From Stictocephala bisonia (Eukaryota; Arthropoda; Insecta; Hemiptera; Membracidae): a DNA stretch of 64,000 nt. This document shows, piece by piece, positions 42,869-54,619 of this stretch; position 1 is the first letter of the stretch, and each line of letters opens with the position of its first letter. A model generated the notes under the pieces. The model ran no database searches, was not told the origin of the DNA, and saw only the letters and a list, made by a program, of their open reading frames with translations. The DNA lies in assembly GCA_035578905.1 (NCBI GenBank), contig JAQJVL010000246.1:62001-126000 (forward strand), given 5' to 3'. The translations under genes and the position numbers were made by a program.

Positions 42869-44640
42869 GTGCATGAACAGTTTAAAAAATCTGAGAACAA
42901 AACAAAAACGGTATGGGAAATAATAAATAAAATTCGTCCTGCCAAAACTAAAAAATCACACAGAAACATTATATTGGAGGCTAACGGTGAGCTAATAAAA
43001 CACCCAGTGGACGTGGCTAATACTTTTAATGATTATTTTGCTAATATGGGCAATAGCATCAAATCTCCAACCAATGTAAATACATCAAACAATTATGAGC
43101 GGGAGAGATTAATATTATCCTCTCCTTTCCTTGGGCCAGTACATGATAAAGAAATAAAACAAGAGGTTGAAGGACTAAAAATAAGAAATCAGCAGGTTAT
43201 GACCATTTGTTCTCTTATGTTATTAATTATGTTATTGATGAATTGACGGAATAATTGAAACATTTAGTAAACTACTCATTTATGACTGGGCATTTTCCTA
43301 AATATCTTAAATTGTCGTTTGTTAAGCCTATTCTTAAGAACGGGGACGAAAAATGCTGTGACAACTACAGGCCAATATCTATTACATCCACTATCTCTAA
43401 GATCTTTGAAAAGCTTGCCTTGTCTAGATTGCTGAAATTTCTGGTGAGACATAATATTTTATCTTCTAGCCAACATGGATTTATGAAATGAAAAAATACA
43501 ACAACTGCTATGTTTTCTCTATTGAACCATACTGTAAAAGAACTGGATATAGGAAAGTGTTGGTATAACAGGGCTAGCGCTGGATTGCTTCTCCTCATAT
43601 CTGAGGGGGAGGAGCCAGGTTGTGGAATTTACATTGGTGGACTATATTGGTTGTCTTCGACGCTTCTTTTCTCCTGAGATTCCAGTTTTGAGGGGAGTGC
43701 CACAGGGGTCTATACTTGGACCGATTTTATTTCTTTTATATGTTAATGACTTGTCATCTTGTGTGAAGAGTGGTAGGATATGTCAATTTGCTGATGATAA
43801 CTCCCTTTCTTTGTCTGCTCACAATTTTCAGTCTATAGTCTATAGAACAAATTTTCTTCATAGAATAAAATAATCTGCTCCATGGTTTCAAGAAAACACG
43901 TTGTCAATTACCACCCAAAAAACACAGCTTCTACAATTTTCAGTTTCAAAAACAAATAAACACAATTCTCCTTTAAATGTCATTTTGGATGAAACCATAA
44001 TTTACCGATCTGATAAGGTTAAATTTCTTAGAATAATGGGGGATGAGCATTTGGATTTTTATGCGCATTTGGATTATGTCTCTAGAAAGGTATGCATAAA
44101 CACTTACATGTTGAGAAATTTAGCAAAAACTATAAATAGTGATGTTCTTCTCTCGGCTTATTATGGCCTAGTCTACCCATATCTGGCCTACGCAGTACGC
44201 AGTACTTATTTGGGGAAATGAAAACAATAGAACCTGTTTTATATTTCGTCTTTAAAAAAAGCCATAAGAGTTATATTTTCCTCATAAACGTCAATCCTGT
44301 AAAGAATCTTTCAAAATTATAACGTTCTGACCTTTCCTTCTCTTTTTAGTCTTGAAACCCTCACTTTCGTAAAATTAAATTTCCCTGTCTTTTCCACTTT
44401 TTCTAATCACTCTTACACTCTTCGTGTCAATCACAGTTTAAGAGTACCAAAGTATTCTACTGCCTTCTTTGAGAAACATACCCTTTATAATGCTGTAGCT
44501 CTTTATAACTGCCTTCCACTCTCACTTAAACTGGAGACTAACCATATAAAATTTAAGAAACAACTGAAAATCCTTCTGCTCGACCTTTGTTGTTACAGCG
44601 TCCATGAGTTTCTAGCTGGCCATAAATAATTCTGATTTAC
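42869..44640 (+). pseudogene. LINE reverse transcriptase domain fragments
   Basis: 42869-43246 is the linker (KTVWEIINKI, then NDYFANMG). 43255-43491 holds VKPILKNGD, NYRPISITSTISKIFEKL and SSSQHGF. 43622-43873 holds RGVPQGSILGPILFLLYVND and the catalytic FADD (43787-43798). 43901-44221 holds the thumb (KVKFLRIMGDEHLDF, then SAYYGLVYPYLAY). All RT landmark motifs survive, but the region after SQHGF has lost about 40 codons or is scrambled, and stops separate the pieces. Confidence 0.85.
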
Positions 44641-44749
44641 TGTGATTGTTGCAAACTTTGAAATATAAGTAAATTGTTTTTGCTCTATCTTTTAATGCGT
44701 GTATATATGTTTACTGGCTTAGTAAACGATTTGATTTGATTTAACTTAT

Positions 44750-45655
44750 GTAAAATTCCAGCTACAAATATTTTCATGACTGATTCATTTAAAAAAACTC
44801 ATGTATTGCGTTTAGAAAAGTCACCCAATTTCAAACAATCTTTAACTGTTGACTACAAAAAGTATTTAAATTAAGTTTTATGAACATTTTTTGTATTTTC
44901 ATTATAATTTATAAACGAATCTAAGCACCATGTGAAAATTATTTATAAACGTAAAACTATTAAATGGAAACATTTGTTCCTTCCCTAAAAACAAAGGTGA
45001 ACAATGTATACTTGTCAATGTAAACTTCCAATTTGCAGTAAAAAGAACGACAAGCTTTCCAAATACAGGTTTATTGTTGGTTTACTTTTACTAGAATTGT
45101 TTACAACTACCAACTTGTGAAACGATTTACGTAACATTTCGTGTTATTTCGAAATTTGAAAGCTTGTTTACTAAAGTTTAAAATGCAACAAGACGCCTAT
45201 TAGTAAATAATAGTCAATTTCCAAGCGGGTGTTAACATTATTAAGGACTATCGTCTGCAAATAATATTACTAGCTAAACCCACCTCGCTTTGTCGTGGCT
45301 TAGTCTAATATAACGACTACAGTAAACCGCACCAAAATAGTCCGAGCCATTTTAGGCGGTGTTGCCATATCGTTTCTGAGAATCACCAAACCACACGTAT
45401 GACAAGTATGCGTATGTTCAATACTGTCAATTTAGTTGACATTTTCTTTACAAAACAAAGACCTCTATTGTTGATAATATTTAAAGACCTCTAGAACGTA
45501 GTGGTAAATTTAACTATGATATTTGTTAATCCTGTAATTGTTTATAACATTATAATAATATAAATATTTTATATTCTGTAGAAAGTACTATTAAATATTG
45601 TTTATCAAATGAAATAGCTTTTTTTATCCGTAATTATTTAACTAAATACATATAT
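44750..45655. other. AT-rich stretch without gene
   Basis: No gene or repeat recognised. The patch around 45280-45380 is slightly richer in CG. Confidence 0.35.
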
Positions 45656-45659
45656 ATAA

Positions 45660-45935
45660 AACCAAAACATGTGCAGCTGGTTTGTTTATTCAATTAAACA
45701 ACACTTTTTCAGCACTGACATTTATTTTCATTTGTGAAATGTAGGTAGGTCGGAAATACTTGAAATGCCCCCATTCTCGTGTACAATTTTAGGTGGAAAA
45801 TATACAAAAGCACTCTTGAATAAAAATGCAATGTTGTGTAAAAATATCAAGTGATTTCATTCACTAATTCGAGTATTGTGTACATAAACAAACAGAAGTT
45901 TGATTTGTATACATACTAACGTAATTTCAACTTAC
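45660..45935 (+). repeat. Dispersed repeat D, copy 3
   Basis: Shares CAACACTTTTTCAGCACTGA, then CATTTATTTTC, with 4685-4710. Shares ATACTTGAAATGCC, AAAAGCACTCTTGAAT and TATTGTGTACATAAAC with 22785-22910. Confidence 0.5.
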
Positions 45936-45939
45936 GAGT

Positions 45940-46955
45940 TTGTAAGAAGTATGATACACTCTATCGTTCTCAAGGGACTAAAACTGTTGAGTCATTATTA
46001 AATTTGATAAAAGTAAAACCCTCTTCGCGCCTCTTCAACACGGCTGGCCAAATGACTGTTCGTATTTAGTTAATATTTAATACAAGTCATGATAGGAATC
46101 ATAAATTATTTTTCTGTTTACCGTACCAACATATCCTTCATCTCAACCAATGAAGTCCGTTCTTCATACAGTATGTTCAGTTGGTCATTTGTATTTGGAA
46201 CACATTTTTTGAGGTCGAATTGGGATTTTCTAAAGAACAACACTTCATAATTGTACTAAGAAACAAGTGCTGTATCAATTTTATAGTTTATATGGTGAAT
46301 GGTCATACTTAACATGAGTGCGTAGTGGTATTTGAATGTAGCTCCGACACACGATGTTGCCAACTTATGCGTTTGACATACGACAGACAATGTTGAAGCT
46401 TACTTCCTCTTGAAGTGGCATTTATAATTGGTTCAAACAACAATAATACAATAGAACAAAAAATAATGCGATAAGAACAATCTATAAACAATAGAAGACA
46501 ATTACATAAAATTCACGATCATAATATTTGTACTCATTCAAATTCACAATATCAAACAAATAGGTTATAAAACAGGTGCATTCAAAGAACTGAAACGTGG
46601 AAACAATGCAAGGCGTAAAGGCGTTGCATCTGGCTTACATCGTCACACCATTGGTTGTAGCATTATCAAACTCATCGTAGTTCCAGCATTTACTGTAAGA
46701 GCGCTCTGAAGTCAAGTGAGACATTCGTTAAATAAAGTATAGTTTCAATTTTATAATGATATCTTCAATATCAACTTCAGACTTTTAAACTAAAAACTCA
46801 CTAGACAAGGGAAATGTTTTTCTTCTATTAAAAGAGCTACTTATGACGACTGAAACGTCTGCTTCTTTTTCCAACTAAATTGGAGACTATATTTTTATGA
46901 TTAAATTCATTGCAAACTTGAAATGTCTACTATTACCATTCAACTGTCATCGGTG
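45940..46955. other. Unassigned stretch
   Basis: No gene recognised. GGAAACAATGCAAGGCGTAA (46599-46618) and neighbours are not a known motif to me. Confidence 0.35.
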
Positions 46956-46959
46956 GACG

Positions 46960-47170
46960 AACCTTCCTCGCAAGGATGGACTAGGTTGTGTAGCTGAATT
47001 GGGAAGATGCAACTACTGGAGACATAAGTGTGAATGGTAAATGATCAGTTATGTGATTGCGGAGCCACAATTAAAACTATGGATCACATTTTCAGGGAGG
47101 TTAACTAGTCTTCATTCAATTAGAGAAGCAGGTGTTGAATGGTACCTAAACCTAGATTTAGCTCTGTGAC
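46960..47170 (+). pseudogene. LINE ORF2 C-terminus with zinc-knuckle remnant
   Basis: In one frame QLCDCGATIKTMDHIF (about 47046-47093) matches the CxCG...T.xH zinc-knuckle at the end of Jockey/I/R1-type ORF2 proteins. In the next frame SLHSIREAGVEWYLNLDLAL (about 47108-47167) gives the usual final segment before the stop codon at 47168. A single frameshift separates them. Only the 3' end is present. Confidence 0.6.
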
Positions 47171-47295
47171 AGGAGATCAGTTTTTAACAGTAAGATTTGT
47201 ACTTGAGATTTTATTTCTTTTGGATATTTTGAAATCTCTATCCATTTTTACTTTTTTCCCATTATAAATGCCGGAATTGAAAGCCATCCGATATA

Positions 47296-48197
47296 CAGGG
47301 TTAGTCAAAAGTCTATAGACACCCCGATTACTTATTAGTGTGTTGGGTTTGAACATCAGAACTCGGATGTAGTACAGGGGAGAGAACTGAGTATCAGGCT
47401 TGTCAATTAGCTGAAAATCAGACCAGCACTACGTGGTTCGGATTCAACGTAAAGCTGTAGGTCCTTAGTTGCCATGGCTATTGGGCTATTATTAAATTGC
47501 CCTTTCTGAGGAGCAATAAAATTGAACTCAGTTAGTAATCGGACTACGCTATCCACACTCACCTTACACTCATATAATCGTTAATATTCGCATTAAAATA
47601 CGAAAGAAGTCGTGTCGGCGTCTCATAAATAATAAGAATATAAGATGTTTATAATCACATTAATGATTTTTTTTTATGCATTGGGAAATTTGTGTGCGAT
47701 TGGCCCACAAAACCAAAATTTGATATTTTGGAGCAAACTCAAATGTTCAAATGCAAACTCCCATCATATCATTCCCTTTTTTAAAGGTATCGGTAAAAGA
47801 AAATGAACAAGCGTAAACTATAGGTCTCTATATCGACCAATAAACAACTTGGAAAATGTGTTGAAATTTTTTTCTAATAACATAATTTGAAAAAAAAAAT
47901 AATTTCAATTTCGCAATTGTTTATTGGCGACAAGTCATGATAGATTTGAGATAGAAATCTATACTTTGAACTGATTATTTCCTTATACCAAGCATTTTAA
48001 AAGGAAGATGACTTAATGGTGTACATCATTAAAAATATTTGAATTGCTCCCAATACATTCAATTTTGTTTTTGTCGGCCCAATTGGCGTATGCATAAAAA
48101 AGGAACATTTTTGTGCCTTATAAGCATGTCATGAGTTTGGTTGTTTTATTCCAAACACATTGAGACACTAGGTTTCTACGACTGTTGACTCACCCTG
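47296..48197. mobile_element. Tc1/mariner-like non-autonomous inverted-repeat element
   Basis: Left end CAGGGTTAGTCAAAAGTC (47296-47313) and right end GACTGTTGACTCACCCTG (48180-48197) are inverted at 15 of 18 positions. They are flanked by TA (47294-47295, 48198-48199). Longer inverted arms include GCGATTGGCCCACAAAACCA (47697 onwards) against TGTCGGCCCAATTGGCGTA (48073 onwards). A family A copy interrupts the left arm (47365-47590). No transposase. Confidence 0.75.
47365..47590 (+). repeat. Dispersed repeat A inserted in the mariner-like element
   Basis: GAGTATCAGGCTTGTCAATT, CACTACGTGGTTCGGATTCA, GTAGGTCCTTAGTTGCCATG and TTACACTCATATAATCG match the plus copies at 13290 and 29035. Confidence 0.7.
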
Positions 48198-48534
48198 TAT
48201 GTAATGTCTACAAGCATAAGTCTGAGTATGAATATGATCAGACAAAATACTTCGGGTTTGTCTGATAACACACCACTGTGACCTACTTCTATTCTTATAT
48301 CAATTCTTCATCTAAACAGTATAATAACCCGCTCGTTTGTAATTTTATGTACGAGTTACATTTTATGAAAGTGGATTAAGACTAAAGACCATGATTTAGT
48401 TCACTAAAAATACTATGATTTACAGTTCATCTCCTTTCCAAAAAAATTATAAAAATATGTTTCTCTTATACGGCTGCCAGTGATATTTACAAAGCACAAA
48501 TTGACACAAAATTACCAACACAAGATGTGGGGAC

Positions 48535-48810
48535 GTGTTATAAAACACCTGAACAGTCTGACCACAACGGGACTCACAATGAACGGCTTACTCCAAGCCG
48601 TTTCCATTCAACCGTTCCGCTCAGTCACCGATAGTATTACAACGGTTGCGTCACTCGTGTTGCAGACGACACATCCCGCGACCAATCAGCTACGACGCTT
48701 TCCCCCACGTCACGCACGCATGCGCACCGTCGCCACGCCACGCTCGCTGCTCTTCACACAGCCGTTGCACTGTGCAGACTCATTATGGGACGAGTCATCT
48801 TCATGAGGCA
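48535..48810. promoter_or_regulatory. CpG-rich promoter-like island
   Basis: A GC- and CpG-rich island in AT-rich DNA with several recognisable factor sites: ACCAATCAGC (CCAAT box, 48681-48690), TGCGTCA (CRE/AP-1-like, 48647-48653), ACGTCAC (48707-48713) and CGCATGCGCAC (NRF-1-like, 48717-48727). No TATA box. It could drive a gene on either strand, but no exon is recognisable next to it. A 108-codon plus frame (48480-48806) covers it and is probably fortuitous, though a first exon cannot be excluded. Confidence 0.4.
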
Positions 48811-49083
48811 GGCTTGAATTACTACATTTGAATCAAAGTAAATGTCTTTTCGATCCAATTGTATGTAAAGGTAACACTACAGAGAAGAAATAAACAGAGG
48901 TAGCATCCAATAGTGCGCTGAATGTGTGTCAAGCAGTTATTTATCCAGTTTGCCATGTGGATAGCAGGGTCAGGACATTACAGTCCTTTATACCCTCATA
49001 TCATCAAGGATAAACAACATTACTTCAGATATTTGTGGACTTAATTTTTAGGGAAGTCTTTCAGTACAGTGGAACTCAACGTC

Positions 49084-49584
49084 TTTTACTTTATCCTATA
49101 TGCGTTAGCATAGAGAAAGTATTGTGATCGTCCAAAAGAATTTGCTTACAAGTTGGTCTAAAAATCCATTTAGGGCCCCCTTAACCCAAAAAGTGGTTTT
49201 TGACAAATATTGGATGAGACCAAATGGATGGATCTATGTTTATGAAATTTTGTATTAAGGTGTTTTGTTAAGCCAATATCTCCAGACCATTTTTCACTTT
49301 TTTCAAATTTTAGTTTTTTTTTTTTTTTTTTTTTTACGGGCAAAAACCATACAAAAATGAATTTTCTCAAAAAGGCTCGAAGAATTTTGATTAAATTTTC
49401 GGGAAAGACGTGAATTAAAATTCAAAATATTTTAGTAAAAACCGTATGTCTCCAACTAGACTAATTTTTTAGATATGGCAAAAACATATTTGGGAATCAA
49501 ACTGGTAATTTTCAAAGTTTTGATTTTTTAGTGTTTAATATGGGGGAAAGTTTGTGCCAATTCTTTGAAACCATTTATTTTTCT
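49084..49584 (-). repeat. Dispersed repeat C, copy 5 (minus strand)
   Basis: Reverse complement of family C, from the terminal hairpin (ATGCGTTAGCATAGAGAAAG, 49101-49120) to TGCCAATTCTTTGAAACCAT (49555-49574). It has a T run at 49314-49334. Confidence 0.85.
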
Positions 49585-49624
49585 TACTTTCTGCACTAGT
49601 GGCATTTTTCACATGATATTCAAT

Positions 49625-49730
49625 CTATGTTATGAAACAACGAGACCTCTCGGGACTTGAAATCATGAACCAGAAACAGAAATGCTAAGTACTAGGCTAG
49701 CAAGAGGCTTACCGTGACCTCCGCATTTGC
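49625..49730 (-). repeat. SINE-3, diverged copy (minus strand)
   Basis: ACCTCTCGGGACTTGAAATC, ATGAACCAGAAACAGAAATG and CTAAGTACTAGGCTAGCAAG, then AGGC, match the better copy at 62395-62507. Box A (inverse of TACTAGGCTAGC) and box B (inverse of GGGACTTGAAATC) are degraded. Confidence 0.5.
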
Positions 49731-50489
49731 TGATAACTTATTTAAATTAATTAAATACATAGGAATTTATATTACATGAACCTACTGTGGTTTTATATGA
49801 AATTTTACACTTAGCAAACAATGAGCGTAATTAATTGACATCTCACATTCTGAAAAAGATTGTTTGATTTCCTTATGCCTTTGTTCCCAACTAATATTAA
49901 TCTCATGAAGAGGGGGTCACAATTAATTGTTTCAATTTTAAATCGCAAAACCGTACAGCAGCTTACAAAAAGTGTAAACTTGATGCAAAGTTTTAAAAAA
50001 ATTGGCACGGGGTTTGAAAAATTAATGGTACCACTAATGACACCTTAAAGTATTATAAATTATATAATTTTTTATTTGGAGATTTTAGAAAAAATACATC
50101 TTTTACAATATATAGAATATATAACTAATTAGCCTCATTACTCGATGTTTAATCGTCCTTAATTAATAATACGTATTCAAATTCTTTTAATATAGTCATT
50201 AATATTATATTTTAACTATGATATGTTATTTATGTGTATGTTTCATTTAAATAGTCTATATTTATATAAAAATAAGTTATTATTTAAAAAATATCATAAC
50301 TTGTTACGACTTGTGGCATTTATATTTTCATTAGTGAAATTAAATTATAATTTTGCACATCTGATATAATTCTGCAAATGTATACTTCTCTACTAATATA
50401 AATAACTTAACTTTCAAATATAAAAAAAATAATAAAATAAACATTTCTAAATATTCTGTTTTTTTTTTTATTATTATTATTACTTTCAT

Positions 50490-50780
50490 TTCGAACGAAC
50501 TAATGAAAATCACATTCCCAGTTGTGTGGTCATCAATAAACAATCAAAGAGAGATAAAAACAACATAAAAACGCTCAGTTTTCAACTCAATTAGGCAGCC
50601 AGCAGTACCGCTCTGTGAGGCCGGTAGCATACTATTTAAAACAATAGTACACAATACAAAACTATTTAAACTTCTTCTATAGATACACAAAAACAAAAAC
50701 ATGTCAAATCATACTAACATAAATGTAGATAAATACAAGCGTACATTTATATTTACACTATAATTTAAATCATATACTTA
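50490..50780 (-). repeat. Inverted duplicate of 53555-53830
   Basis: The reverse complement reads TACTGCTGGCTGCCTAATTG, AGTTGAAAAC, TCTCTTTGATTGTTTATTG, ACCACACAA and CGCTTGTATTTATCTACATT. All of these occur in 53570-53790 in a partly rearranged order. It is a local inverted duplication or a dispersed repeat. Confidence 0.5.
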
Positions 50781-50957
50781 ATAAAACAGATACTTAATGA
50801 AGCATCGATTTGGGTAGTTTTATAAGAACAGAATTGTAAGCTTCAACGATTGATGCAAGATTCTATTTAGTTCCAATCAAATCAAAAATTAAGAATCTAC
50901 AAATAAAAAACAGTGTTTTCTATTTTTATCTAAAATATAATTAGTCATGATGTTGGG

Positions 50958-51240
50958 CAAGTAATGTTTTCTTATAGATTGTTTAATATATAAATGAAAC
51001 AGTAAGTCAGTAGCGTAGTTGGTTACGGCCCAACTTTGTAATAAAGATGTCCTCAGTTCGAATCCAATTAGAATCATAACAAATTTTGAAAGGGAACAGC
51101 TGATATCTACCGGCTATTCGTTTGTCATAAGGCTTTATAAAATTAATGACACTTTATAAGGGATGATCGGTCTTAGTTTGCAACAATGAAAACATTCACT
51201 CATCTACATTCATCACACTCATTCGAAATTTATATGTTCC
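50958..51240 (+). repeat. SINE-B, full copy, tRNA-like head
   Basis: GTAGCGTAGTTGGTTACGGC (box A, 51011-51030) and CCTCAGTTCGAATCCAATT (box B, 51051-51069) lie at tRNA-like spacing, preceded by ~50 bp that begin AAGTAATGTTTTCTTATAG. The body (TTGAAAGGGAACAGCTGATA, CATAAGGCTTTATAA) is followed by the tail CGGTCTTAGTTTGCAACAAT and CTCATCTACATTCATCACAC, shared with family A. Confidence 0.7.
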
Positions 51241-51539
51241 CATATATTAAGGGTAAGTGTCTTAAGAAAAAATACAAACGACAAAAAAATAAAAAGTACT
51301 TTCTTTGAAATTTCCTCCAAATGTTACTCAACCAAAATATTCGAATTCTATGCCACCTCAACCTCTTCAATTTATATAGATATCCATCTAAATAATTTAC
51401 AGTTACAAAATCGATTCTTAAAACTACTGAGGTCTCTAGAATCTATGGAATGTTGTACAGTTTAAGTTCCATATCTAACAAGACCCATGATTTCCATATC
51501 TAACAATAATGAAGCCAGCTTCAGATTGACACTTTTATT

Positions 51540-52440
51540 CAAAGCAGTGAATATCTGAGAATCATCTTTTTGTGAACATGGACAAAACTAGCCTCATTGA
51601 GTTTAAATTAATTAATTCTAAATCAAATTGTTACAATTACTCCAGTATTCTGATTGGTGATCCAGAGATTTCATCTAATGATTATACTATATTTTTGGGC
51701 CTGGTGATTGATTCAAATCTGACCTTTAAAAAACATATAGACAGAGTTTGCAGCAAATTACATAGTGGAATTTTCTTACTTCGGAGACTTTTAATGTTTT
51801 CAAATAGAGACATCTTGATTTCAGCGTACTACGGATGTGTCTACACACACTTAGTCTATGGACTCCCAATATGGAGCACTGAATGCTCAAGGGTGAAGTG
51901 CATTTTTGCATGCAAAAAAAAGGCTCTGAGATTTATTATTGGATTGCCCCGAAATAAATCTTGTAGATGAATTTTCCGACTAAGCAAATTACTTACTTTC
52001 CCTTCACTATATATCTTGGAAACCCTTATGTTCACAAAGAAAAATATTCACCTTTTCCATCTAAAATCACATGCTCTTCGAAATTTATATAATATATATA
52101 TTCCCCGTCACAATAGTATTTTTTATAAAAAACACTCCACTTACGTGTTAAGTTGTATAATAAGTTACCCAGGTTCTTGAAGGCTGAAGCTTACATGCAT
52201 ATTTTTAGAAAGAGATTGAAATTTGTTTTATTAGAAAAAGAATATTATTCAGTTTCTGACAATTTACAAGACAAAATAATAGATAGTAAGCATAACTTAC
52301 ATAGTTATAATTTATGAATTGTAAATAGTTTATTATTGTATTAATGAAATGTTGTGTAATAGGTTAAGGAAGACGTTTGTCAATGACAATCTTCTTTTTA
52401 TGACAATAAACTTTATTTGATTTGATTTTGATTTGTTTTA
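51540..52440 (+). pseudogene. LINE 3' end (reverse transcriptase thumb), 5'-truncated
   Basis: The frame 51572-51970 encodes NMDKTSLIEFKLINSKS, ISSNDYTIFLGLVIDSNLTF and the thumb segment ISAYYGCVYTHLVYGLPIW, then KKALRFIIGLPR. Beyond the stop at 51968 other frames continue with KLLTFPSLYILETLMF, then LYNIYIPRHNSIFYKKHS. It ends with AATAAACTTTATTTGATTTG then ATTTTGATTTG (52404-52433). It corresponds to the last ~900 bp of an element related to that at 41740. Confidence 0.85.
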
Positions 52441-53550
52441 AATGAGATGGCTATAAAATGATTTATGAATTAGAAGGGAAGCGTTATTATTTGTCAAATC
52501 GAATACATGTTCTTCACAGTCACCCATGTTACTAATACTGATCCATGGCATTTAATTTCGCCTCCCTATACAATTAACAAACAGCCTCTGTCAACATTCA
52601 CACAGCCCATGGATTATTCGTAAATTTGATTGAACTTTCCAACGAGTCAGTGTTTTTTTTTTTAACCACACAACATTTCGAGAGGCATTAAACTCATCTC
52701 GTTTTCAAGTTTCCTAAACTAATTTACATTTATATTAAAAGTAAAAAGACCTGAAGAACAGGCCTGTCAAATTTACGTTTTTTTGCCTTTTTTAAGCAGA
52801 ATTAAAAATAAGAATAGTTATTCATTATTAAGACGCCGATCGTCATGGTATGAGTGAATATAAGGGGCGATTGAGTGTTACAAAAACAGTCGTGTAGTTA
52901 ACAAAAACTCTGTCTCGTTGGAAAATTCCTACGAAATTTCAGAATAATATCTCCTACGGCTCTAACGACTTTCAAACAAACTCGTAATTCTGGGCAGTTA
53001 ATGGGATTCTACAGATATTCAACTGACAATCTATCTAGTTGAGATAAAAATGTATAAACATTGTTTTTAAATTAATTTAAATTAAATTCCATGTACAACA
53101 AGTTGTAATAATAACATAACCGTTTTTATTTTTTCCAAATATGTCACTAAGTGCTTGTGAAAATATTAGTGCTAAGTCGATTAAAAACGCTGATTCCACA
53201 CAAAAAACCTTTCTTTCATAAATAGTTCTAACAGCTAAAAAAGTTAATTTTCATAAAATCTAGAACCAATATGGCAATATTCCTTTCGTTTCCTTACTAA
53301 ATAATTATGTCAGAAAAATCTTAATAACATTTTTCCTCCTGCTTTCAGCTCCTGACGATGGCCCATCCTTTATAGCTTCACTGCTTCCATTAAACCACCA
53401 TTTTTTTTCGTTTCACTTTTTAATGCGTCTTATTTTGTTTTTTTGTGAATGTAACCATTGTAGCTTAAAATTATGTTTGTATAAAACCTCTCTAATAAAT
53501 GTTTAGTTAGTTATATGTTTAATGACGTAAATGATTGAAAATAAATGTAA
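52441..53550. other. Unassigned stretch with small family A fragment
   Basis: AGACGCCGATCGTCATGG, then TATGAGTGAATATAAGGGG (52830-52867), is the tail of family A (minus strand). ACCACACAACATTTCGAGAG (52661-52680) resembles phrases at 12571 and 39337. No gene. Confidence 0.4.
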
Positions 53551-53554
53551 GTAA

Positions 53555-53830
53555 AAACGTATGCTTGTATTTATCTACATTTGTGTATTAGAAGGCTTTG
53601 ATGTACTTTAGTCTTTATTTAACGTATAAGTCCAGAAGATGTTTCAGTAGTTTTGTATTGCACGTCATTACATTCAATAGAATATCACTTGTCAAAGTGG
53701 TACTACTGGCTGCCTAATTGAGTTGAAAACGTAACGTTTTTTTATTCCTCTTTGATTGTTTGCTGTTTACCACACAAGATTGTTCATTCGGAATGAAATA
53801 AATAAATTCGTAAAAAAATATTCAATATTC
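53555..53830 (+). repeat. Inverted duplicate partner of 50490-50780
   Basis: GTATGCTTGTATTTATCTAC, GTACTACTGGCTGCCTAATT, GAGTTGAAAAC, CCTCTTTGATTGTTTGCTG and TTACCACACAAG match the inverse of 50490-50780. Confidence 0.5.
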
Positions 53831-54249
53831 AAAATTATTGTTTCGATTTTTAATCTTATTAAAAATTTAAGTTAATTATATTAATCAAGATTTACTTATA
53901 ATACTTCTTTCTAGTGAGTTTAAGGCTCTAAATTAAATAAGGGCAAATCAACTATTTGCTATAAACTAGTTACTTATAATAAATAACGAGTATATAGAAT
54001 GCACGAAACCATTATAACTGGAAGGTAGTACAACAGAACTGAAATATATAAATATATGTGTTGTAAGAAGTTGATCACAAATTGTCCATTATGCTTCGAG
54101 TATACTAATTAGACAGTATGTAACATTATATGTTGACAAGAAATACAAAGAAAAATGAGACATTATAAAAAGAAGATAAACTTTTTAGTGATAAAATATT
54201 TTCAAACGCGTGCACACTTCACAAAAATCGCTCTACATCTGCTCTAGAA

Positions 54250-54440
54250 CCAGTAGTCAGTGGTGTTGACACACCCACCCACCCATACACGTACGGTGAT
54301 GTTGAACCGCCCACCCAACCATTCACGTCAGTTATGTTGACCCACCCGGCCACATATACACGTACAGTCTTGTTGACCCACCCACCCACCAAACACGCAC
54401 AGTGGTCCTGACACACCCACGCACCCATGCACGCACTAAC
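54250..54440. repeat. ~40-bp C-rich minisatellite, about 5 copies
   Basis: Units of the type GTTGACCCACCCACCCA, ATACACGTACAGT repeat, with variants GGTGTTGACACACCC, ATGTTGAACCGCCC, ATGTTGACCCACCC, CTTGTTGACCCACCC and GGTCCTGACACACCC. Related words occur at 26260 and, inverted, 31735. The minus frame over it is not a gene. Confidence 0.8.
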
Positions 54441-54619
54441 ATTACCAGTAGCAGTCGTGCCAAAAAACCCATAACAAACCATACAAGCGATCGTCATAAT
54501 AGTCACTCCACTAAAAACATACCTGAAGAAAAAAGCCTATACGAACAAATTTTACAAGATATATTTACGTATCATAAGATGACATTTATCAAGATATGAA
54601 ATATACTTAGTCATGATGT

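Larger units (their letters stand above)
41740..44745 (+). pseudogene. Jockey/CR1-like non-LTR retrotransposon, frameshifted
   Basis: A 3-kb copy of a LINE ORF2 with an apurinic-type endonuclease followed by reverse transcriptase. Open pieces lie at 41869-42114, 42120-42716, 42869-43246, 43255-43491, 43622-43873 and 43901-44221, interrupted by frameshifts and stops. The 3' part beyond 44221 still reads as the usual C-terminal region (LTFPSLFSLETL-like, ending near 44630). It ends in a TTTGATTTGATTTAAC tail near 44730. The 5' limit is uncertain; a GC-rich patch at 41775-41825 may belong to it. The element cannot encode an active protein. It is most similar in style to the second LINE 3' end at 51540. 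Clade assignment by eye only. Confidence 0.85.

Noticed and set aside
48480..48806. 108-codon frame as a coding exon
   Set aside because: It coincides with a CpG-rich island full of promoter-type sites, where stops are rarer. Composition (many Ser, Thr, His, Arg) does not suggest a protein; kept only as a possibility in the island entry.
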